This document shows, in pieces, positions 33,709 to 41,437 of a stretch of 64,000 nucleotides of DNA (positions are counted from its first letter, which is position 1; every line of letters starts with the position of its first letter). Source of the stretch: Paenibacillus ihumii (GTDB taxonomy: Bacteria; Bacillota; Bacilli; Paenibacillales; Paenibacillaceae); the NCBI RefSeq assembly GCF_001403875.1, contig NZ_LN884299.1, forward strand, positions 1,736,117 through 1,800,116, in the 5' to 3' direction. The notes below the pieces were generated by a model. That model was not told the DNA's origin and searched no databases. It worked only from the letters and a program-made list of their open reading frames with translations. The position numbers were made by a program, and so were the translations under genes.

Positions 33709-34263
33709 ATGAAAATATGGAAAGAGATCCGCGGCTGGGGAATATCTATTATAATTGGCTTTATAATTAGCATGTTCATCGGCATTTTTATCATTCAGCC
33801 CTACAAGGTGAACGGCCATTCCATGGAGCCTACGCTGGACGACAAGCAGCGGATCTACGCGTGGAAGATCGCGCAGACCTTGGAGAAGCTGCCGAAATAT
33901 GAAGATATCGTCATCATTGACAGCCGTGTCGATCGCAGCCGCTCCTTCTGGGACAGCGTGAATGAGCATCCGCTGATTCGCATCCTGTCGGGCAATAAGA
34001 AGGAAGATTTCTTCTATGTCAAGCGCGTGATCGGTCTCCCTGGCGACACCATTGAAATCAAGGATGGCCAGGTGTACAGAAACGGCACCAAGCTGGAAGA
34101 GCCGTATATTAAAGAACAAATGAGGGTTGAACAGAGCCAAATTTGGGAGATTCCCGAGGATCATATTTTCGTCATGGGAGATAACCGCAACAACAGCAAA
34201 GACAGCCGCATGATCGGTCCAGTTCCGCTGGATCATATCATGGGGATCGAGGGCTTCAACTAG
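33709..34263 (+). CDS. lepB: Signal peptidase I
   Basis: A 184-residue type I signal peptidase that cleaves signal peptides on the outer face of the membrane. A single N-terminal anchor (GISIIIGFIISMFIGIFIIQ, residues 11-30) is followed by the catalytic serine S38 in NGHSMEPTL and the general base K105 in FYVKRVIGLPGD. GDNRNNSKDSR is the last family box. Size and single anchor are typical of Bacillus Sip proteins. GGAGGTTGCC precedes ATG 33709. Substrates in this window would include the CAP, SLH and amidase proteins. Confidence 0.95.
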   Translation: MKIWKEIRGWGISIIIGFIISMFIGIFIIQPYKVNGHSMEPTLDDKQRIYAWKIAQTLEKLPKYEDIVIIDSRVDRSRSFWDSVNEHPLIRILSGNKKEDFFYVKRVIGLPGDTIEIKDGQVYRNGTKLEEPYIKEQMRVEQSQIWEIPEDHIFVMGDNRNNSKDSRMIGPVPLDHIMGIEGFN

Positions 34264-34301
34264 CTCCCCCGTTGGCTGAAGACAATGGAGTAGGTCCGAG
34301 T

Positions 34302-34348
34302 CAAGAGACTTTCCCGGCGCGAAGCGGTCGTGCTGTGAAGGTCTCTTG
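34302..34348 (+). terminator. Long-loop hairpin after lepB
   Basis: CAAGAGAC (34302-34309) pairs perfectly with GTCTCTTG (34341-34348), with TTC/GAA continuing inward after one mismatch. The T-run is poor (CATTTAT), so its terminator role is uncertain. Confidence 0.4.
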
Positions 34349-34394
34349 CATTTATAGGCCTTCTCCGGCTTTAAGGGCCATACTTCACCATTCT

Positions 34395-34415
34395 ATAGTT
34401 AAATCCTATAACTAT
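34395..34415 (+). promoter_or_regulatory. LysR-type dyad upstream of leuC
   Basis: ATAGTT (34395-34400) and AACTAT (34410-34415) are perfect inverted arms separated by nine AT-rich bases, the shape of a LysR box (T-N11-A). It lies about 150 bases before leuC. Its middle, AAATCCTAT, recurs in front of the LysR gene. Binding is inferred. Confidence 0.4.
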
Positions 34416-34547
34416 TATAGAAATTATATCTTGGATCAATGAACAGAGAGATGATATAGTAATGTCAACATACGAGGCGGGGATAGTGGACATTATGTGC
34501 AGCTAACGCTTCGTTACATGTTCGAATCCTTCAGTGGGGTGAATACG

Positions 34548-35975
34548 ATGAGTAACGCTAAAAAGACAATGTATGAGAAAATTTGGGACAATCACGTGAT
34601 TTATTCGGAAGAAGGGAAGCCGAGCATCATTTACATTGATTTGCATCTGGTGCACGAGGTAACCTCTCCTCAAGCCTTCGAGGGGCTGCGCCTCAGCGGA
34701 CGTAAGGTTCGCCGTCCAGAGCTGACCTTTGCGACGATGGACCACAACGTTCCGACGAAGGACCGCTTCAACATTACAGATCCGATTTCCAAACAGCAGA
34801 TTGATACGCTCTCCAAGAACTGCCGCGATTTTGGCGTAACGCTGTATGACCTGGATACGATCGATCAGGGCGTCGTACACGTTATGGGTCCAGAGCTTGG
34901 ACTTACCCATCCGGGCAAAACGATCGTCTGCGGGGACAGCCATACGTCCACGCACGGTGCCTTCGGGGCGCTTGCCTTCGGAATCGGGACGAGCGAGGTT
35001 GAGCATGTGCTGGCTACCCAGTGCTTGCAGCAAGCCAAGGCGAAGACGCTGGAAGTGCGTTTTGTCGGCAAGCGCAAACCCGGGGTTACGGCCAAAGATA
35101 TGATCCTTGGCGTCATTGCCAAGTACGGAACGGATTTTGCAACAGGCTATGTCATTGAATATACGGGTGAAGCGATTCGCGAATTGACGATGGAAGAAAG
35201 AATGACGGTATGTAATATGTCCATCGAAGCCGGCGCAAGAGCAGGCTTGATCGCTCCGGATGAGACGACATTCGAATACCTGCGCGGCCGTGAGCATGTG
35301 CCGCAAGGCGAAGCGTTTGACCGTGCCGTAGCGGAATGGAGAAGTCTTACTACAGACGAAGGCGCCGTGTACGATCGCGTCGTGGAATTCGACGTTGATT
35401 CTCTGATCCCGCAAGTGACTTGGGGAACGAGCCCTGGGATGGGAACGAGCATCACTGCGAACGTGCCGAATCCAAGCGATTTCGCAACGGAGAACGAGCG
35501 CAAGGCGGCCGAGAAGGCTCTTGAATATATGGGGCTTACTCCGGGCACGCCTATGACGGACATCGAGATCGACTACGTATTTATCGGGTCTTGCACGAAC
35601 GGCCGCATCGAGGATCTTCGGGCTGCAGCAGAGATTGCCAAAGGCTACAAAGTGTCCGACAAGGTAACGGCTATCGTCGTTCCAGGTTCAGGCCGCGTTA
35701 AGCTGCAGGCCGAGAAGGAAGGCCTGGACAAAGTCTTTATCGAAGCTGGATTTGAATGGCGCGATGCAGGCTGCAGCATGTGCCTTGCCATGAACCCCGA
35801 CGTTCTGAAGCCGGGACAACGCTGCGCATCCACTTCCAACCGGAACTTCGAGGGACGTCAAGGCCGCGGCGGCAGAACGCACCTCGTATCTCCGGCCATG
35901 GCGGCGGCAGCGGCGATCAAGGGCCGCTTCGTGGATGTCCGCGAATGGAATGTGAAGAGCGAAGTCGTTAGCTAA
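34548..35975 (+). CDS. leuC: LeuC, isopropylmalate isomerase large subunit
   Basis: A 475-residue aconitase-family subunit converting 2- to 3-isopropylmalate in leucine synthesis. The 4Fe-4S cysteines are seen in [13 protein letters not shown] and [13 protein letters not shown]. Substrate and cluster motifs [20 protein letters not shown] and [20 protein letters not shown] are intact. An in-frame start at 34497 exists, but ATG 34548 ([13 protein letters not shown]) behind GGGGTG fits the family. leuD follows after 27 bases. leuA and leuB are not in the window, so the leucine genes are split. Confidence 0.96.
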   Translation: MSNAKKTMYEKIWDNHVIYSEEGKPSIIYIDLHLVHEVTSPQAFEGLRLSGRKVRRPELTFATMDHNVPTKDRFNITDPISKQQIDTLSKNCRDFGVTLYDLDTIDQGVVHVMGPELGLTHPGKTIVCGDSHTSTHGAFGALAFGIGTSEVEHVLATQCLQQAKAKTLEVRFVGKRKPGVTAKDMILGVIAKYGTDFATGYVIEYTGEAIRELTMEERMTVCNMSIEAGARAGLIAPDETTFEYLRGREHVPQGEAFDRAVAEWRSLTTDEGAVYDRVVEFDVDSLIPQVTWGTSPGMGTSITANVPNPSDFATENERKAAEKALEYMGLTPGTPMTDIEIDYVFIGSCTNGRIEDLRAAAEIAKGYKVSDKVTAIVVPGSGRVKLQAEKEGLDKVFIEAGFEWRDAGCSMCLAMNPDVLKPGQRCASTSNRNFEGRQGRGGRTHLVSPAMAAAAAIKGRFVDVREWNVKSEVVS

Positions 35976-36002
35976 CGAAGGCGAAAGAGGGGAGAACTAA
36001 TC

Positions 36003-36605
36003 ATGGAAGCTTTTATCAAACATACAGGCATCGTCGGTCCCGTGGACCGCGTAAACGTAGATACCGACGCAATTATTCCCAAACAATTTTTGAAACGGAT
36101 CGAGCGTACCGGATTTGGGCAATTTCTGTTCTATGAATGGCGCTTTGATACGGAAGGCAACGAAATTCCGGAATTCTCGCTGAATCAACCGCGCTACGCA
36201 GGTGCTTCAATCCTGATTTCCCGCGCCAACTTCGGCTGCGGCTCCTCCCGGGAGCATGCGCCTTGGGCGATTCTAGATTACGGCTTCCGCTGCGTCATTG
36301 CACCGTCCTTTGCAGATATCTTCTACAACAACTGCTTCAAGAACGGCATTCTGCCGATCAAGCTCTCCGAGGAGCAGGTCGAGGAGTTGTTCCAGCGGAC
36401 TGAAGCGCATGAAGGCTATCAATTGACGGTTGATCTGGAGAATAAGACAATTACGGATCAGAACGGTTTGAATATTTCGTTCGATCTGGATGAGCATCGT
36501 CGCCAGTTTCTGCTACAAGGCCTGGATGACATCGGACTTACCCTTCAGCATGAGGATCTTATCTCTGCTTATGAAGCGAAGAGAGCAAGCCGTTCGTTTG
36601 CTTAA
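36003..36605 (+). CDS. leuD: LeuD, isopropylmalate isomerase small subunit
   Basis: A 200-residue swivelling-domain partner of LeuC. It begins with the usual [20 protein letters not shown] and carries [20 protein letters not shown], the substrate loop of the family, then [27 protein letters not shown] precedes ATG 36003. A strong terminator follows, ending the leuCD transcript. Confidence 0.96.
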   Translation: MEAFIKHTGIVGPVDRVNVDTDAIIPKQFLKRIERTGFGQFLFYEWRFDTEGNEIPEFSLNQPRYAGASILISRANFGCGSSREHAPWAILDYGFRCVIAPSFADIFYNNCFKNGILPIKLSEEQVEELFQRTEAHEGYQLTVDLENKTITDQNGLNISFDLDEHRRQFLLQGLDDIGLTLQHEDLISAYEAKRASRSFA

Positions 36606-36625
36606 CGTTATCCCGGCTTAACCGG

Positions 36626-36672
36626 CAGCCCCGGGAGTCTAACTCTATTAGACTCCGGGGCTGTCTATTTTT
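36626..36672 (+). terminator. Terminator of leuCD
   Basis: CAGCCCCGGGAGTCTAA pairs with TTAGACTCCGGGGCTG (one bulged G) around a 5-base loop, then TATTTTT. Confidence 0.9.
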
Positions 36673-36903
36673 GTCTATTAATAGGACAGGAATCTATGAA
36701 ACTCTCGTTCAAATTGTATTAGACTCTATGATCGGGACGAAATTTCTGTTAGTATGGGATTAATTAGAAGAAGAGAAATGAACGTGCCATTGCATGTCCT
36801 ATGATGGTGTCGGATAGTGTCGAGTTAGGGTTGATAATGGTGCCGGGGAGACGGAAGACCATGACAGCCGTGGGCGGAAAATAAGGGATTGGTAGGGGAT
36901 ACG

Positions 36904-38388
36904 ATGAAGAAGTTAGGTTTTCTGTTGATGCTGGTTGCGGTGATATGGGCTTTGCCGGGCATGGGACAGGCCTCCGCCGCCAGCAATTCGATCTTCCTGG
37001 ATGGCCAGGAATTGAAGCAGCCGGATAACGCGCAAGCGGGTCTGGTTCACGGTAGCGTAATGGTTCCGATTCGTGTAATATCGGAAGGTCTTGGCTACGA
37101 GGTTGGCTGGGACAAGCAGACCGGAACGGTGACGATCAAGCAGAACGGCAGATCGATCCAGCTTATCATAGATAATGATAAGGCCGCTGTTGATGGCAGC
37201 GAGGTTGTGTTGTCCGCTCCACCAATGCTGCAGGGGGATACGACGCTTGTCCCGCTGCGTTTCATCGGGGAGCAGATGGGGCTTAAGGTCAGTTGGGATA
37301 ACGAGACGAAATCAGCGCATTTGTACAGCCCGGACGGAGGCTCAGGCGGCGGAGCCGTCACCGGCGGAGCAAGCGCGCCTCCTGCGAGTGAAGATGATGC
37401 CGTGAAGTCGCCCGTCAACCCGCCGGACGCTTCTGATAGCAGCGCTCCCGAAGCACCGGCTGCGGGTGATCTGTCAGGGGAGCTTGCATGGATCAGCGGC
37501 CTAAGCTTCAGCGACAACCGCCTGGTGGTGGCGACCGATCGTGCCGTAACCCCGCACGTCTTCAAGATGAACGGCCCGGAACGGGTCGTGATCGACGTGC
37601 CGCACGCTCAATTGGCCGACAGCTTCAGGAGCACGCTGCCCATGGAGTCGGAGAACCAGGGACAAATGGCGGTCGAGGGCTATCCCGAAGTGGCGCAAAT
37701 CCGCTACTCGCTGTTCAGCAATGATCCGTCTACGATCAGGATCGTCATGGATTTGAATGAGAGCAGAGAATTCGTGGTTACCCAGGAGGGCGGGGCGTTT
37801 ATTGTCGAATTGACCCTGGAGAAGGCGGATCCTGTGATACCAGTAAGGCCGGACGGAAAGAGACTGGTTGTGATTGACGCTGGTCATGGTGGAAAGGATC
37901 CAGGCACCTCGAGCTTAGCCGGCGTGCTGGAGAAAGATATCAATCTGGCCATCGCGCTCCGGGTAGATGAGCTGCTGATGCAGGAGCAGGATATCATCAC
38001 CGTGCTGACGCGTAGTGAGGATACATACCCAACGCTCGACGAGCGAGTGCGGATAGCGAACGAGGAGCAGGCGGATATTTTCATTTCTATTCATGCGAAT
38101 AGCGGATCCGCAGCGGCCTCTGGAACGGAGACGCTGTATAGCCGGGACGTCAGCATTCCCCTTGCGGATACCGTTCACAAGCACCTCATTGAAGCGACGG
38201 GTTTGAACGACCGCAAGGTGAAGTATCAGAACCTGAAGGTGACGCGCGAGACGATAATGCCTGCTATTCTTGTCGAAACCGGCTTTCTGAGCCATCCGGA
38301 GGATGAAGCCGTGTTGAAAGATCCTGTCGTTCAGGATAGAATTGCAGCAGGCATCGTTGCAGGGATCAAAGAGTACTTTGGTTTATAA
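36904..38388 (+). CDS. Secreted N-acetylmuramoyl-L-alanine amidase, copy 1
   Basis: A 494-residue exported cell-wall hydrolase. Domains in order: signal peptide (residues 1-27, ending GMGQASAAS); a copper-amine-oxidase-N-like domain of about 110 residues (SVMVPIRVISEGLGYEVGWD, DTTLVPLRFIGEQMGLKVSW); a low-complexity Ser/Pro/Ala linker; an AMIN domain that targets septal peptidoglycan; and an Amidase_3 catalytic domain. Zinc ligands lie in VVIDAGHGGKDPG, the E of VLEKDINLA, and H in FISIHANSGS; the catalytic E is in ILVETGFLSHPE. ATG 36904 follows GGTAGGGGA. A GerMN lipoprotein gene follows after 49 bases, and a paralogous pair lies at 39275-41366. Confidence 0.93.
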   Translation: MKKLGFLLMLVAVIWALPGMGQASAASNSIFLDGQELKQPDNAQAGLVHGSVMVPIRVISEGLGYEVGWDKQTGTVTIKQNGRSIQLIIDNDKAAVDGSEVVLSAPPMLQGDTTLVPLRFIGEQMGLKVSWDNETKSAHLYSPDGGSGGGAVTGGASAPPASEDDAVKSPVNPPDASDSSAPEAPAAGDLSGELAWISGLSFSDNRLVVATDRAVTPHVFKMNGPERVVIDVPHAQLADSFRSTLPMESENQGQMAVEGYPEVAQIRYSLFSNDPSTIRIVMDLNESREFVVTQEGGAFIVELTLEKADPVIPVRPDGKRLVVIDAGHGGKDPGTSSLAGVLEKDINLAIALRVDELLMQEQDIITVLTRSEDTYPTLDERVRIANEEQADIFISIHANSGSAAASGTETLYSRDVSIPLADTVHKHLIEATGLNDRKVKYQNLKVTRETIMPAILVETGFLSHPEDEAVLKDPVVQDRIAAGIVAGIKEYFGL

Positions 38389-38437
38389 CCGATATGACGA
38401 GGCCGGTTACGGAAACTATAAGGAAGGGGGAATCGAT

Positions 38438-39034
38438 TTGAAAAAGTTTATCATGGTTGGAGCGGCGCTTGTGCTTGCGCTTGCGCTGGCAGGATGCGGG
38501 CAGAAGCCGCAAACGGCTCCCCAGGGAACAGAGCAGCCGCCAACAGGGATGGCGGAGCAGCCGTCTCCTGCCCCGGGAACGGACTCTAATGTCTCTCAGG
38601 GGGCAGGTCAGAATGATACAAATAATACGAATACTGAGGAGCCGAAGCTGCAGACGGTGCAAGTCGAGCTGTATTATACGGATGATAACTTGATGGAGCT
38701 GACCAAGGTGCAGCGTGACATCCAGTTCCGGGAGGATAAAGACAAATATGCCGAAGCCTTCAAGCAGCTGCAGGTAGCGGAAAGCGGCCTGTTCTCGCTG
38801 TGGGAAAAAGTGATTTTGAAGAAGGCATCCTTCGGGGATGGAGAGCTCCATATCGATATTCAATTGCCGGACGAGGCCCGCTTGGGGTCAGGCGGCGAAG
38901 CGCTGGCCATCGAAGCGCTGAAAGCGACGATGTTCCAATTCGACGAAGTACGGAGCCTCGAGCTTACCGTGGATGGAGAGCAAGTGGAAAGCCTTATGGG
39001 GCATGTAGAGCTGGAGCATCCGATGACGCGCTAA
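38438..39034 (+). CDS. GerMN-domain lipoprotein, copy 1
   Basis: A 198-residue lipoprotein starting at TTG 38438 behind AAGGAAGGGGG. The signal ends in the lipobox LAGC (cysteine at about residue 21), followed by a Gln/Pro/Thr-rich linker. One GerMN domain covers the last 120 residues (VELYYTDDNLMELTKVQRDI, ARLGSGGEALAIEALKATMF, LTVDGEQVESLMGH). GerM of B. subtilis has two such domains and is a sporulation and germination protein required for the engulfment-stage envelope. Pairing with an amidase suggests remodelling of spore or septal peptidoglycan. Context is the main guide. Confidence 0.88.
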   Translation: MKKFIMVGAALVLALALAGCGQKPQTAPQGTEQPPTGMAEQPSPAPGTDSNVSQGAGQNDTNNTNTEEPKLQTVQVELYYTDDNLMELTKVQRDIQFREDKDKYAEAFKQLQVAESGLFSLWEKVILKKASFGDGELHIDIQLPDEARLGSGGEALAIEALKATMFQFDEVRSLELTVDGEQVESLMGHVELEHPMTR

Positions 39035-39083
39035 AATGGGATGCTATAACAGTGTAACGATAGGATCTGAAATGGATGAACTG

Positions 39084-39123
39084 GACTATTTCCAATGACA
39101 AGTCATTGGAAATAGTCTTTTTT
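39084..39123 (+). terminator. Terminator after amidase-GerMN pair 1
   Basis: GACTATTTCCAATGA (39084-39098) pairs perfectly with TCATTGGAAATAGTC (39103-39117) around CAAG, then TTTTTT. Confidence 0.95.
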
Positions 39124-39274
39124 AGTTTAACCAGGGACTATGGTCGGAAAAAAGGAAAGTTACGCAACTTTTAGGTAGGTGGGGCGTCTAATATGTCGTC
39201 TGGTGATGTCGAGGAAAAGCAAGCTCAATCATCGGTCATCACGAGGCAAAATTTAAGGATGGTAGGGGTGACGG

Positions 39275-40696
39275 ATGAAAAAAATTGGTTTTTTGATGTT
39301 TTTGCTTGTATTTATTTTTGCTTTTCCGACGATAGGACAAGCTGCCGGAGGCGGCACAAGCATTTATCTGGACGGAAAAGCGCTGGACTTGCCCAAGAAT
39401 GGCCAGGTTCAGAACGTGAAAGGCAATGTGATGATTCCGATTCGTGTCGTCATGGAGCAGCTGGGTTTTGACGTCGTTTGGGAGAAAGGGACGCGCACGG
39501 TAACTATAAAGCAAGCCGATACAACGATTAAGCTGATTATTAATCAAACAAGCGCTAGTGTAAATGGGCAGAAGACGCCACTGAGTGTTGCGCCGATGCT
39601 AAAAGGGGATACGACGCTCGTGCCGCTAAGATTTGTTAGCGAACAGATGGGGCTTACCGTAGGCTGGGATAACGCAACGAAGACGGTTTACTTAATTACC
39701 CCGGATCAAACCGGCGGAAACACAGGGGGAGGAACTACCGGAACCGGCGGAAGCACGGACAACGGCTCAACCAGTCCGGTACCCGAAGCCAATTTGGCTG
39801 CCGTCAAAGGCATCGGCTTCGATGCCAATCGCCTCACGATTGCAGTCGACAAGAATGTAACCCCAAAGGTGTTCAGCCTGACGGGGCCGGACCGGCTAGT
39901 CATCGATATTCCGAATGCCCGTTTTGACGAATCCTTTTCCAGCAGCCATTCGCTGGATGCTTACCAGAACGGCTATATGGATATCAATGGTTACCCGGAT
40001 GTAACCAAAATCCGTTATTCGCAGTTCAGCGATAATCCGCCCACGATACGAGTCGTCATGGATCTGTCAGGAGCGAGAAACTATTCCTTGCAGAATGGCA
40101 ACGACGGTTACGTCATCGTGGATTTAAATGTCGATCAAAGTTACCCGCCGCGAGGCAACGGCAAACCGTTAGTTGTTATCGATGCCGGCCATGGCGGAAC
40201 TGATCCAGGCGCCATTAGTGTGACGAGCAAGAAGGAGAAGGATTTCAATCTGACGATTGCCAAGAAGGTTGAGCATTTATTGAAGCTGGAAACCGAGTTG
40301 GACTATGTGCTCACGCGCAGTACGGATGTTTATGTAACGCTGAAGGATCGGGCGAAGCTCGCCAACGATATGAATGCGGATCTGTTTGTGTCATTGCATG
40401 CCAATAGCGGGTCGGCCACGGCCAGCGGCGTGGAGACGTATTATACCAGGAAGGAGAGCCTTCCTTTTGCCAACGTCATGCATAAATATCTGGTTGAAGC
40501 ATCCGGGCTGCCGGACCGCAAAGTACGGGCGAAGAGCCTGCATGTGACTCGTGAAACGACGATGCCGGCAGTATTGCTGGAGTTTGGCTATTTAAGCAAC
40601 AAGAATGATGAGGCGCTGCTGTTCACGGAGAATTTCCAGAACAGTGTCGCTCAGGGAGTTGTCGACGGAATCAAGGATTATCTTGGTTTAAAATGA
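39275..40696 (+). CDS. Secreted N-acetylmuramoyl-L-alanine amidase, copy 2
   Basis: A 473-residue paralogue of the amidase at 36904 with the same domain order: signal peptide (MFLLVFIFAFPTIGQAAGGG), copper-amine-oxidase-N-like domain (NVMIPIRVVMEQLGFDVVWE, TTLVPLRFVSEQMGLTVGWD), a Gly/Thr-rich linker, AMIN domain and Amidase_3. Zinc ligands are in VVIDAGHGGTDPG, E of KKEKDFNLT and H in FVSLHANSGS; the catalytic E is in VLLEFGYLSN. Linkers differ in composition between copies while the domains align, as expected after an old tandem duplication. AGGGGTGACGG precedes ATG 39275. Confidence 0.93.
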   Translation: MKKIGFLMFLLVFIFAFPTIGQAAGGGTSIYLDGKALDLPKNGQVQNVKGNVMIPIRVVMEQLGFDVVWEKGTRTVTIKQADTTIKLIINQTSASVNGQKTPLSVAPMLKGDTTLVPLRFVSEQMGLTVGWDNATKTVYLITPDQTGGNTGGGTTGTGGSTDNGSTSPVPEANLAAVKGIGFDANRLTIAVDKNVTPKVFSLTGPDRLVIDIPNARFDESFSSSHSLDAYQNGYMDINGYPDVTKIRYSQFSDNPPTIRVVMDLSGARNYSLQNGNDGYVIVDLNVDQSYPPRGNGKPLVVIDAGHGGTDPGAISVTSKKEKDFNLTIAKKVEHLLKLETELDYVLTRSTDVYVTLKDRAKLANDMNADLFVSLHANSGSATASGVETYYTRKESLPFANVMHKYLVEASGLPDRKVRAKSLHVTRETTMPAVLLEFGYLSNKNDEALLFTENFQNSVAQGVVDGIKDYLGLK

Positions 40697-40766
40697 TAGG
40701 CGCTAATTAAATGCTTGTTCAGGAAGCCGGTTTACCGGCTTTTTGAATCTAAAGGAGGAAGCGACC

Positions 40767-41366
40767 ATGAATAAAAAAATTTGGCTGTCCTGCATGTTGA
40801 TCCTTCTGCTTGCAGTGGCGGCAGGGTGCGGACAAAAGCCAACAGGATCCAGTGCGGAGGGAGAGAACGGAAATGCGGGCAGCGTTGGAGCCGGGCAGAC
40901 CATTCAAGAGCCGCCGAATAATCCTGCAGCCCATGACGCAGGCGATTCGAACGAGGGCTCCTCGCAGGAGCAAGTCAAGAAGCTGGTTATTCAGACCTAT
41001 TTCACGGATGATCAACTGGATGCATTGATTGCCAAGGAGAAGGAAATTTCGTACAGCAGTGAGGAAGAAAAGTATGCGAATACCTTGAAGGCGCTGCAGC
41101 ATAGCGAAGAGCCTGGACTCCTGCCCCTCTGGGGGAAAGTGGAAATCAAGCAGCCGGTGATGAAGGACGGTCAGCTGACGATCGATCTATCGCTGCCGGA
41201 CGGGGCGCGGCTTGGATCTGGGGGGGAAGCGTTAGCCGTGGAATCACTTACGAAGGCCCTGTTTCAATTTGAGGAAGTGAAGGCGATCGAAATTCTTGTT
41301 GACGGTCAGCAGGTAGAAACGCTGATGGGTCATGTCGAATTAGAGCATCCTTTTCAAAGAAAATAG
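40767..41366 (+). CDS. GerMN-domain lipoprotein, copy 2
   Basis: A 199-residue paralogue of the lipoprotein at 38438. The signal ends AVAAGC (lipobox cysteine near residue 20), then a Gly/Asn/Ser/Glu-rich linker and one GerMN domain (IQTYFTDDQLDALIAKEKEI, ARLGSGGEALAVESLTKALF, ILVDGQQVETLMGHVELEHP). AAAGGAGGAAG precedes ATG 40767; the in-frame codon at 40743 has no site. It closes the second amidase-GerMN cassette and precedes the SLH protein. Confidence 0.88.
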   Translation: MNKKIWLSCMLILLLAVAAGCGQKPTGSSAEGENGNAGSVGAGQTIQEPPNNPAAHDAGDSNEGSSQEQVKKLVIQTYFTDDQLDALIAKEKEISYSSEEEKYANTLKALQHSEEPGLLPLWGKVEIKQPVMKDGQLTIDLSLPDGARLGSGGEALAVESLTKALFQFEEVKAIEILVDGQQVETLMGHVELEHPFQRK

Positions 41367-41437
41367 CAACTTTTTGGAGGAAATAGCGGCTCGCCGTCGA
41401 ACAAGGTAAAGAGATTAATTTTGAAGGAGAGAATCTG

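Noticed and set aside
34264..34547. Searched for a T-box before leuC
   Set aside because: No GGTGG-ACC core. The only structures are the long-loop hairpin at 34302-34348 and the LysR-like dyad.
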